A stretch of DNA of 64,000 nt from Diphasiastrum complanatum. Its lineage: Eukaryota > Streptophyta > Lycopodiopsida > Lycopodiales > Lycopodiaceae. The notes below the pieces were generated by a model. The model saw nothing but the letters and a program-made list of their open reading frames with translations, was not told the origin of the DNA and searched no databases. Shown here piece by piece: positions 1 to 10,700 of the stretch. A program made the position numbers and the translations under genes. Positions within the stretch are counted from its first letter, which is position 1. Each line of letters begins with the position of its first letter. The stretch lies in assembly GCA_029204225.1 (NCBI GenBank), contig CM055097.1:27253039-27317038 (forward strand), in the 5' to 3' direction.

Positions 1-2
1 GG

Positions 3-3000
3 ATAATCAATCTTTCTGTCAAGGACAATATTATTCCTCACATTTGCAATGCAAGGGATGCAGTTGATGCTTGGACAATTCGGAAGTCTATGTTTGAAAC
101 AGTGGATTCAGCCAAGCTGGTGTATTTGCAAAACAGGTTACATACTCTCAAGATGGAAGCAGGTGCAACAATTGGTGATCATATTACAAAGGTCAAGGAC
201 CTAATGGATCAGCTTGCTTCAGTTGGAGAGAAAGTAAGTGACAGGAGTATTGTTCCCATAGTCTTGAACAGCTTGTCATTCAACTATCAAGACTATGTGA
301 TGTCCCTTTCTGCTAGGGAGAAACTCCCAACCTTTGGGGAGTTATGTGGTCTTCTTTTACAGGAGGAGATGAGAAGGAAGAATCTTTCTGAAAGGGAAGA
401 TAATCCAGAGCTTGCATTTGCTTCTAAGAGGAAGCAAAACTTTCAGAAGAAAGGCAAAGGCAAAAAGAAGAACTCAAAGCAAAGCTTGGAGCAACAGGTG
501 TCCAAGTTACAGGTTGGAGAGGAGTCAAGCACCAATTCCTCATCTACACCCAAGAGGAAGGGCAACTGCAACTATTGTGGTAAGTATGGGCATTATGCTT
601 TTGAATGCAGGAAGAAGCAAAGTGATCAGAAGAAGGGAAAGAACCAGCAGGGTCACTTTGTTGACAAAGTTGCAGAGGAGGAGCAATCTGGTGTGCTTGA
701 GCTATTCACCGCAGCCCTATCATCTGAATCCACATTTGGTGGATGGTACATTGATTCTGGAGCCTCAAAGCACATGACACCTCATAGAGATTGGTTCAAC
801 ACCTATGAGGAGACAGAAGATGGTCAGCATGTTTGCCTTGGAGATAATTCTACACGTATGGTGAGGGGCAAAGGCACAGTTGCAGTACAGCTGTCATCAG
901 GTGAGGTGAAGGAAATTAAAAGTGTGTTGCATGTACCAGGGTTGGCTAAGAACTTGCTATCTGTTGGTGCCATTACCAAATAGAACATGGTGGTAGAGTT
1001 TGATGATTCTACATGTTTGGTAATAGACAAAGATCAAAACTTCAAGGTGGTAGCCAAGGGAATGCAAGAAGGAGGTCTTTACAAGCTTTTCACAACCATT
1101 CCTAGCCAAGAGGCCTTGTCTGCAAGGGATACTAATCGGGACAAGCTTTGGCATGAGAGATATGGTCATTTGAGTTATAAAAGTTTGCAAGTTTTGAACA
1201 GGCATAAAGTGGTAGTAGATCTTCCTAGCATTAAGTCTTCTTCAGATACATGTGAGGCTTGTGCATTAGGGAAGCAACAGAGGAAAAAGTTTCCAAAGGA
1301 GAAAGCTACCAGGGCCAAGGGTATTCTTGAACATGTGCATTCAAATTTATGCGGTCCCATGCAGGTCAAATCAGCAGGGGGGGCATACTATCTCATGACC
1401 TTCGTAGATGATTTCTCACGGAAGGTATGGGTCTATTTTCTGAAGCTGAAATCTGAAGCGTTCAAATACTTCAAACAATGGAAAGCTATGGTGGAAAACC
1501 ACACAGGGAAGAGGTTAAAGACTCTCAGGTCAGATAAGGGTGGTGAGTATATTTCTGATGAGTTCAAAGATCTTTGCAAAGCATGTGGGATAAAGAGACA
1601 GTTTACTGCTCCACATACACCGCAGCAGAACGGCGTGGCTGAGTGGAAAAACAGGTCTATAGTTGAGTGTGCGAGGAGCATGCTCAAGGCAAAGGGGTTG
1701 CCAAATTCCTTTTGGGTGGAAGCGGTAGCAACTGCTGTTTTTCTATCGAATAGAAGTCCAACCAAAGTAGTTGAAGGAATCACGCCAGAAGAAGCATATA
1801 GTGGCAACAAGCCCAAAGTGGGCAGCCTTCGAGTATTTGGGTGTACAGCATATGCACATATACCAAAGGACTTGCGGAAGAAACTTGATGCAAAATCCGT
1901 AAAGTGTGTCTTTCTTGGGTATAGTGAAGGTGAGAAAGCTTATGTGCTATATGATCTCGAAAACAGGAAGAAGATCCTAAGTCGAGATGTCATCTTTGAT
2001 GAAGAGCATTCACCCAAGATACAGGAGCAGGAGAAGGAAGGAACTATTGAGTTCATACCCTTGATTGATTCCACGGATGAGGATCCTAGTCAAGAGTCCT
2101 GTGAGCCTCAAGTGCAGGAGCAACAACAGGAAATCGAACCTACTAGTTCGAGACCTCTTTTTGGCCAAGTACCAGAAGCCGAAGTTGGGGACAAACGGAA
2201 GACTAAGACAGTACCATGGGATACGTGGTCACCATCCACATCACCTACTGCTAGGAAGAAGCTACCTAGGTGGTATTGGGAAACAATCAAAGAAGGTCAA
2301 ATGATGGAAAAAGGAGAGAGCAGTGAACAGGGTGTCAGAAGATCTCTTAGGTCTCATGAGAGACAAGAGACTAACTTTGCTCTTATGTCCACTATTCTGA
2401 ATGCAGATGAGCCACAGTTCTTTCACGAAGCCGTGGGAGAAAAGGTATGGCAACATGCCATGCAGGAGGAGTACGACTCCATTGTCAAGAATGACACATG
2501 GGAGCTCACTACATTGCCAGAAGGGAAGCAACCAATAGGTTGCAAGTGGGTCTATAAGACCAAGTTTCATGCCAATGGAACAGTGGACAAGTACAAGGCA
2601 AGGTTGGTGGCAAAAGGCTATGCTCAGCAAGAGGGGCTAGACTATGATGAGACATTCGCACCTGTTGCTAAGATGACATCTATCAGGACCGTTTTGGCTA
2701 TAGCCTCATATTTTGATTGGGATGTCCATCAAATGGATGTCAAGAGTGCCTTTCTCAATGGGCACCTACAGGAGGAGGTTTACGTGGAACAACCGCAGGG
2801 ATTTGAAATAACAGGCAAGGAGAATCTGGTTTGCAGGCTTAGGAAAGCCTTGTATGGGCTCAAACAGGCGCCAAGGGCTTGGTATAGCCGAATTGATGAG
2901 TACTTTGCAAGGCAAGGGTTTGAGAAGAGTAAGTTTGATTGCAATCTTTATGTCTTCAGGGAAGGAGAAGACTTTGTGGTTGTTGTGCTCTATGTGGATG

Positions 3001-3959
3001 ATCTACTCATCACGGGAAGCAATAAGAAGCTTATTGCTTGTGTTAAGAAGAATCTTTCTAGTGAGTTTGAGATGAAAGATTTGGGTTTGCTACACTATTG
3101 CCTAGGAGTTGAAGTTTGGAAAGGGAAGCGTTGTCTTTTTATCTCACAGGCAAAGTATGCACAGAAATTATTGAAGAGGTTTAATATGCAAGAAAGCAAA
3201 CCAATCAGCACACCCATGGATACAAGCAACAAGCCATCAAAAGATGATGGTCCAGTATTTGCAGATGAGACGCTCTATCGTCAGTTAGTGGGCAGCCTGA
3301 TTTACCTTACTACCACCAGGCCAGATATTGCTTATGCGGTTGGAATTGCAAGCCAATTCATGAGTAAGCCTACCGAAGCACATTGGAAGGCAGCCAAGCG
3401 GATCCTACGATATGTGAGAGGGACAGTGACTTATGGGATTGGATACACAGATGATGGGAACCTTCAGCTGGAGGGTTATTCAGATTCTGATTGGGCAGGT
3501 GATAGAGACGATCGGAGATCGACGACAGGCTATTGTTTCAGCCTAGGTTCAGGGGCTATATCATGGTGCAGTAAGAGGCAGCCTACTATTGCTCTATCAT
3601 CTACCGAAGCTGAGTACAGGGCGACTACGAGGTCCGCCTGTGAAGCCATTTGGTTACGCCGTCTACTTGAGGACATGCAGATTGCTCAAGTAAGACCTAC
3701 ATTGTTACATTGTGATAACCAAAGTTGCATTCAGCTTGCGAGGGATCCAGTCTATCATGCACGAACGAAACACATAGAGGTGGACCAACATTTTATACGA
3801 GAGAAAGTGCACAGTGGGGAGATCGAGCTAGTTTATTGTGACATCAACGACCAGATAGCTGATATTTTTACTAAACCACTTAGTAAAGATAAGTTTGAAA
3901 AGTTCAGAACTTTGTTGGGTGTCAGTTTGAATAAAATTGCCATTAAGGGGGGGTGTTGA
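3..3959 (+). pseudogene. copia gag-pol polyprotein, one in-frame stop, 5' partial
   Basis: The frame is open upstream of the ATG at 90, so it is 5' partial. Domains in order: UBN2-type gag with the HTLKM motif; a CCHC zinc knuckle (CNYCGKYGHYAFEC, about 557-610); aspartic protease with DSGAS (about 750-765); pre-integrase HERYGHLSY and C-x2-C; integrase core with FVDDFSRKVW, SDKGGEY and PQQNGVAEW; reverse transcriptase with QMDVKSAFLNG and LYVDD (about 2990-3004); RNase H with DSDWAGD and ADIFTKPL. A TAG at 981-983 interrupts the frame just after the protease, but the same frame continues at 984 with no shift. All catalytic motifs I can see are kept. Whether the stop is read through cannot be told; a recent nonsense mutation is simplest. 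Confidence 0.9.
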
Positions 3960-4350
3960 AGAGTAATGCCTATTTTACCCCTTTGGCTAAGCATTAGTTA
4001 AGTTGTACATAACTCATGGGGCATGTTTTAATTAAATGCATGAGACCCCCTTTTGTAAGTTATGTAAATCAGTGCAAGTGGCCCACTTGGCCAAGTAGCT
4101 CACTCCTATGGTTGACACCTAGACTTTCCATGCATGTAAAGGAGGTGCTTGCCTCACAAGGGATTTGGAGGACCCACGCCCTCCTCTCTCTCTCTAGCAA
4201 TTCATTTCTTCTTGAGACTTTTGAGTTTGTGAGGTGCTTATGCAATTCTCCTTGTGTGTGATATTTTCCATAGCCAAGTTTCTCAAGCTTTCATAGTTGA
4301 TCTAGCATTTGAGTTAAGATACTCCATAGCTAGGTCTTGTAAATCTTCAC
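3954..4350 (+). repeat. 3' LTR of the copia element, with polypurine tract upstream
   Basis: A G-rich polypurine tract (AAGGGGGGG, about 3945-3953) is followed at once by TGTTGAAGAG, the canonical TG start of a copia LTR. The gag-pol stop codon TGA (3957-3959) lies inside the first bases of the LTR. The 3' boundary is not sharp; a CA near 4350 is a candidate. No second LTR is in the window for comparison, so insertion age cannot be estimated. Confidence 0.7.
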
Positions 4351-4588
4351 AGTACCTGGACAGGTTCTCCTGAGGGAGACAGATCTGTTACAGGTCATAT
4401 ATTTGCAGGATACAGCTGGTGCAGGCAGCTTATGAGGGCGGCAGCAACTGGTGAAGGCAACATCTGAGCAGAAGAGATCAGACAGGTCTGATCTGAGGCA
4501 GCAACAAACAGGACAGGTCTGATCCGGTGCAACCCGTCAAAAATTATTGCATTCTTAGTGGGAAGCTAGTCATTTTTGAACGACAAAA
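4351..4588 (+). other. copia leader (5' UTR) of a second element
   Basis: Non-coding stretch between the LTR and the gag start at 4589. It repeats CAGGTCTGATC-type words, a style also seen in the copia leaders at 11469-12200 and 23356-23980. I could not find a standard TGGTATCAGAGC primer-binding site here. Confidence 0.45.
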
Positions 4589-5359
4589 ATGGAGAGTCTG
4601 AATGAATCCGTTCTTCCGGAGTCAAGCAAGTTAGATGGATCTAACTATAGCTTGTGGAAGTTCAAACTTCAGAATATCCTTTAGGACAAAGATTATTGGG
4701 AAATTGTCATGGGACAAGAGGTGATGGCTCACGGTCTCAATGATCAAGATAGAAGGGCATTTGAGAAACGGGTGCAACGTGCGCATCATATCATCAACTT
4801 ATCTGTGAAGGATAAGGTGATTCCGCTGATCAGGAATGCAATTGGGCCTAAGGATGCATGGGATATCCTTAAGAACACATATGAAACGGTAAGTAAGTCT
4901 CGAGCGTTTTTCTTGAACAATAAGCTTCATACCTTGAAAATGGAATCAGAAGAATCCATTACGGATTTTATTACCAAGGTGAAGGATCTAAGAGATCAGT
5001 TGTCTTCTATAGGGGAAATTGTACTTGATAATACTCTAGTACAAATTGTTTTGAATAGCTTACCATTACAATATCAGAACTTTGTTATGACACTAAGTTT
5101 GAGGGAGAGATCGCCGACATTTGATGAGCTCAATGGTTTGCTACTTCAAGAGGAATTACGAAGACAAAACCTGATGTCTAGAGAAGATTTCAAGGAACTG
5201 GGATTCTTTTCCAAGAATCAAGGTAAGAAGGGCAAGAAGAAAGGAGGCAAAAAGGATCAGAAGCAGGAAGGGAAGGACAATACGGAAAAAGGAGACAGTT
5301 CCAAATCTATAGCGCCCTCCTCCAACCAACAGATTGCAACAAATTTTATGCAAATCTGA
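4589..5359 (+). pseudogene. copia gag fragment, second element
   Basis: An ATG at 4589 opens a typical copia gag N-terminus (LDGSNYSLWKFKLQ). An early TAG follows at about 4682, after which the same frame resumes and carries [26 protein letters not shown] and ITKVKDLRDQL to 5359. The lysine-rich tail ends before any zinc knuckle and the frame then runs into unrelated AT-rich sequence. By eye it is only about half identical to the gag at 3-500, so it is a different copia family and not a tandem copy of the first element. No protease, integrase or RT follows. Confidence 0.85.
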
Positions 5360-5738
5360 CAAGAATTGAGGGAGAAACTAGCAAAACTCCTGATCAGATC
5401 CACCTGCGAGCTACTACACAATCTGAGATGAAGAAGACAATACAATGATGAAGAATGGAAGATTATTCCAGAATTCACACTCCAAATCGTGGAGGTTCTA
5501 TTTATAAGAAATGATGTATGTACAATACATTGCATGCTATTGCCAAGTGTCCAGGGTAGATTTGCATGTCTAATTGCATGTGTCTAGTTTGTCATGCATG
5601 CATCTTGCAGCAAGAAGGCCCTCCACGAATTTGTACTAAAAAATTTTTTTTGCCTAAGTTTATTTGGGCCTTAAAAACTTTGGCCTCCAAATAATACCAT
5701 GTGCTATGTTTTATTTATTTAACTAGGTTTATATTTCA
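5336..5738 (-). repeat. possible solo LTR, minus strand
   Basis: On the minus strand a TGTTGAAATATAAACC-like start is seen at about 5738, resembling the TGTTGAA starts of the copia LTRs at 3954 and 28573. The stretch ends near the point where the copia gag breaks off (about 5336-5345). I could not find a matching 5-bp target duplication, so the boundaries and even the LTR identity are tentative. Confidence 0.3.
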
Positions 5739-7650
5739 ACAATTCAAAGCTCAAGGGAAGTGGGCTGAAAAGATTGAACTACAAAATGAAGGGTCAATTT
5801 GGACTTACCAACAACAACAAGAAATATCCAAGTAAGAACGTTATTGATTAAGGAATGCCTCTTCGGGGCTCTCATATCCCAATCCTCAAGCACCCCTTGG
5901 CCATGACACATCCTATTGTTCACACGTTGCAAACTCGATGCACAGCTGATACTTACCAGTTGGCAGCACCTTGATGCATAGGCAATCAAGAGGACCGTCC
6001 GACATGTGTCACTCATACACTGGGCCAAGTGTATCAGTGAGCATGACACATGCTTTGTTGACCTCCTACTTTTTAGGAGGTCAGTTCAACTAGTCTTGAT
6101 AAATGACCCAATATCCCGTGCCAAAGCTAAGCACGACTCTTGAGGTTCAATATAACTAATTGCAACACAATTACAATGGTCACCATAGGCCGTTTCCAAG
6201 CAATTTCAATAATTACAAATGTACAACTGTCTGGTAAAATTGTTAATCAAGTTTACAAATGGGACAGGGAGGAAAAGCTCTAACATCTCTTCCTCCTCAA
6301 GAGACATCATCTGTGATTGCTGGGGAGTGTGTGAATTGAACCGACAAAGAAGACGGCGGACGTGTGTCAGACAAATCGAATCGGGACGATCCTACTACTG
6401 CTTGAAGCAGGGTCCGACGAATTCCCTCAGTGCGTGCACTACTGATAACTAAGTAGGCGAACACAATGATAAAATTAAGCTTAGAGCTAGATGCGTGGTG
6501 ATAGCGGAAGCAAGAGCAGACAATTAGACAAAGCAATCAAAAAGTCAGAAAGAGAGCGGAAAGCATTGCAAATACTGACAAAACCTGAACACAGAACTAG
6601 ACAACACTTTATTCAGATCAATTGTAACGAAATACAAGTCAGTGATATAGGTGAGCACAAGACAATAGCGGGCGAAGCCGCGTGCTCACAAAGCTAACTA
6701 CAATCTGTAAAAGCTATGAGCTCATATTGACAATCTGTTTGAAAGAAGGAATCGATGCATGAAAGCATCTACGATGTCTGTCTCTATTGAATCAATAATC
6801 CATCTTCTTGATTATTGATTCTGCATACTTTCGTCAATGATCTACATGCTATTTACATTTATGCAGATGAGTGTACAAAAGATGGCATGGACCCGTTGTG
6901 CCGTCTAGAAGAAGATCGTCTGTTGTCATTGTCAAGTTGGTTGCGCAGTATAGAGGATGAGCGCGAGGAGGCCGATAAGTCGAGCTTCCCCGATATGTCA
7001 TCCAAGTTGGGTCTACCTGAAAAGTTGTCCAACTCTGATATGTCGGCCATCTTCACTTGTTCGTCTTCAGTAGTTGAGTTGCGTGACAATGCAAGTAAAT
7101 ATACAGCGATGAATGGAACTATATTAACATGGGATTTAGGAGAGTAGAGGAGATAAATCCAACAATGATGACAAAATCGGGTACTGTCCATGCAAATGGT
7201 GTGTGGTCTCCCAAATAGAAAGTGGTTTGCCATGTCACGCGCCCAAGTACTCATGGATCAGCCGATTATCCAAGCGCCTCTGTGCTGGTTCAATATTCGC
7301 GCTGGCCCATGGATCCCCTCTGATTCCCAAACAAGGTGAATGCTGATATTGTTTGGAGCTTACAAGACCTTGCTTAGTGCTAGTATGAGTCAGAAGTGAG
7401 AAAATTGAAAAAGGGGGGTTGGGGCTTGCGGCGCAAATATTTATGTTCTAAAATCATTAAAGATCTTACAAGTCTCATAGTCTATAGTGTTTCAAGCATA
7501 CCTGAAAATTACAAGCTGATTAGTGATGACCAGGTTAAGTTTGTTACACCATGTTGCATAACTTTGCTCTCTGCCAACTATATCGTGTTTCTATTTTGAA
7601 CTGATACATTAGGAACCTCTATTTAATTCATGCTGGTTTGTCTTGTTCAG
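5739..7650. other. degenerate intronic or upstream DNA, retroelement traces
   Basis: No intact gene is visible. A minus-strand pattern of polypurine tract plus LTR start (CTTGAGGAGGAAGAGA then TGTTAGAG, read down from about 6306 to 6280) suggests the 3' end of an old chromovirus. Two overlapping ORFs on opposite strands (6815-7147 +, 6859-7254 -) have no family I recognise. The exon preceding 7651 was looked for here and not found. Confidence 0.35.
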
Positions 7651-7775
7651 GGAAATAGAAGATACAGTATTACTGGCATTACAAAGACCAGAAGTTTATG
7701 ATAGTATAGCCAGGGGTACTAGGCACAAATTTGAATCCAATCGTCCTCGTGCAGTTCTTTTTGAAGGACCACCAG
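7651..7775 (+). CDS. AAA+ ATPase exon a (Walker A, first half)
   Basis: Acceptor TTGTTCAG before 7651, donor CAG|GTGCTT after 7775. The exon starts with one base that completes a codon from an upstream exon. It encodes REIEDT-like entry into the AAA domain ([17 protein letters not shown]), then [11 protein letters not shown] and the first base of the next glycine codon. Walker A is therefore split across intron 1. Confidence 0.88.
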
Positions 7776-10700
7776 GTGCTTACCTTTTTATTGTAAGTAA
7801 CGAACTTCTTTAATGATAGTTCTGCACATTTTTGTAGGGGTCTCCGAAATAATATACAAAAATTAATTCTGTATTATTAGAACTATATGTTCGTTTCATA
7901 GAATTAATGAACCGTGGGCGGTTCACCACGGTTCTGAGAACCTTACAGTGAACCGTACGGTTGTCAAATTTTTTTGGCCAGAACCGTGGTGAACCGTGTA
8001 GTTATCAACCAATTTTTATTTTTTTATTTATTTTTAGTTCATTTTTTATCAAACATTAATTAATTAATTAATTAATTAATTATTTATGATGAACCGTACC
8101 ACGGTTCATGAACCGTGGTACGGTTCACCCCACGGTTCTCAGACCCCACGGTTCTGAGAACCGTGGGTACTATGGTTTGTTTTTATTTGACCTATACAAT
8201 TTATTAAATGCAGCTTGAAACCATTTATGTGGGTCCAATCTGATGTGATACGCTTTTCCTAGATTCAAATTGTGATTAGCATAGATATTGTACTTTTTTT
8301 GATTAACTTCACAGTGACAACAAGCTTATACTAACTGAAGTTGGTTTTTTTTGAACTTGCAAAAGAAGCTGTTTCTCATTAATATTTCCACCAGTGTATC
8401 TCATCCTTCATATTTTATGCTAACTTTACCGCAAAGTCTGCACTTTGTATCTTTTCTAGTCAAAGGATGCTTATTTTCAATAGCTTTACCTCATGTCGGT
8501 GTGATAAAGATACGTAGTCTGTGGATAGTATTCACTTGAATATATCAAAGTCCAATTGTTCTGTGACACAAAATCTACTGTTACAACACAGAAGTTAGAG
8601 CTGTGTCATTCACGTACTTAAAGTTGATGTGATATTGAGCTCGTGTAAATTTGTCAATGGAGTTTTCTGCTGATACAAGTTTTGCGATGGACGCTGACAA
8701 CAACTTTTGATTCTGGTAGAAGCATGTGCAAGTTTTTTAGTGGATGCTGCTGACGTTAACGATTCCACGTTCCAAGCCATTCTTAAATCTTTTGTTCCTT
8801 TTGGGGTATAGGTGTTGCTTGAAAGGACTCTGAAAGTGTTCATTTTTCTGAATAGGGAAACTAAAGTCCTGTCATGATTGAAACATGACTTCAGTACTCA
8901 CTATGGAAGTTACAAAGACTGTCAAATCAGGTCTTTTTACAAGGGCTCTTGACCTTTTCCTGACTTTTACCCTCTATTTTCCTTCTTACTCTCCATAGTG
9001 TGCATTCACAAAGTAGGCGGTTTGACAGAAGTTTTACAAAAGAATTGTATGGTGTCAAGAAACTTCAGCATAAGTATTTAAGTATGTGTACGCAATTTAA
9101 AATTTACTACATCTTGAAGCTCTTGCATGCATAGCGTTTGACTTTCATCATATCTAATGGGGTCCTTTGTAGCTTCTTCCTAAAGAAGATGTGAACTAAC
9201 TTCCATGTAGATTTCCTGTAGTGCTAGTCTCTTGACTCAAAGATGTAGATTGTGGGTTCACAAATGGAGTAGGTGTATTGACAGTTGGAATTCTCAAAGA
9301 AAAAGTCCACTCCTTAATGCTACCTTTCTCTTATTATCTTGTGCTATTTCATGGTATTTCATGTGACAATGTCCTGTGACAGAACTTCGTGGGTATTCCT
9401 AGTCATTTATATGCAATATAATAAAGCTTTAGCATTTTTTGTTATGGCCAATCTGTTAACAACTTCAAGGAGCCTCGACTGCTAAACAGAAAACTGAATT
9501 TCAAGATAAACATGTCAGGTTCAAAGCTAAAAGGATTTGCACTTGACGTTCTCTGTATTTCGCAAGCTATTCTTCTGATGTAGCAAATCAATGTTTTGCA
9601 GCTACTTACGTGGCTAACCTTTGAGCATGTTTCTTGGCTTACTTTTTGACTCATGGAAATTTTCAGGAACTGGGAAAACTTCATGTGCAAGGGTGATAGC
9701 AAGCCAAGCTGTAAGTTGGTCAAATGATGGTGGGCAAAGCTTGCTGCCACCTTTTCCTCTCCTTTCTTGGATTTTACTAGTTTGTAAAGATTAGTGGATA
9801 CATTTTCGTTAATGAGAACTTTATTGGAATACCATCCATTAATATATATTTTGGTGTGACTTTTTTTTCCCATGTGGTTGGTACAGGGTGTGCCATTGCT
9901 TTATGTACCTTTGGAAGTCATCATGTCAAAGTACTATGGTGAAAGTGAACGTTTGTTGGCATCCATTTTCAGTGCTGGAAATGAACTTCCTGATGGTGCC
10001 ATAGTATTCTTGGATGAGGTAATGTGTATTCATCTTATTTTGCTATACTCACTTGTGCTAGAATGTATCGTCTATTCTGTACTCCCATGTTATGTAATTC
10101 ATGTGCCACATGGTTCCTAAGTCATTCATAAAAGAGGTCCGCAAAAGTATAAATTCATTTGGGTGAGTCAAAGTAGGTCAAGCCTAGAGGTATAAGGCTG
10201 GGCTGGTCTGAAAAGCATTAAATTTGAGGAACTACCATTAAGCCCATAAGCATTATGTTGGTTCCACAAGAACCTCTAAGAGTCTTTGAGAGATTCCACC
10301 ACTAAGTACAATATGAGTGCTCAGTAACATTGACTGTGATTTCCTACATGATATCTCAGTTGCTTGTGGTCGTGTAAGCTTGTGATGTTCTAGAACATTT
10401 CATATTATGTGTGGAGGTGAGAGATACCTCATTTCTTGAGAATCATCTTATAGTGTAGTGGGAAAATCTGTGTCTTGTGGGGGAGAGAAAAAGAAAGAAA
10501 GGAAGAAGTATCATTATCTTTAGGGTACTATCATGAAATGAACTAGCTGATCTCCGTAAGGTAATCACGCAACACCAAATGACGAATGCTTTGTTACTAC
10601 GAATACAAAGAGTCATTACCGACTCACCACCATGCACTGGAGCTATTGACACCAACCGGACCAGTTTGATCAAGCCTCCTATTATAAATGGCGTCTCATG

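Larger units (their letters stand above)
1..4350 (+). mobile_element. Ty1/copia LTR retrotransposon, 5' end outside window
   Basis: The window opens inside a copia gag-pol reading frame that runs to 3959 and overlaps the start of a 3' LTR. The order is gag, protease, integrase, reverse transcriptase, RNase H, which is the copia (Pseudoviridae-like) order. The 5' LTR, primer-binding site and gag start lie left of base 1. Only one in-frame stop is visible over almost 4 kb, so this is the best preserved element in the window and probably one of the youngest. The LTR end near 4350 is approximate because no clear primer-binding site or target duplication marks it. Confidence 0.9.

Noticed and set aside
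8055-8088. (TTAA)n run as a piggyBac-type target
   Set aside because: It is inside an element flanked by 8-bp duplications, with no TTAA-bounded insertion seen.
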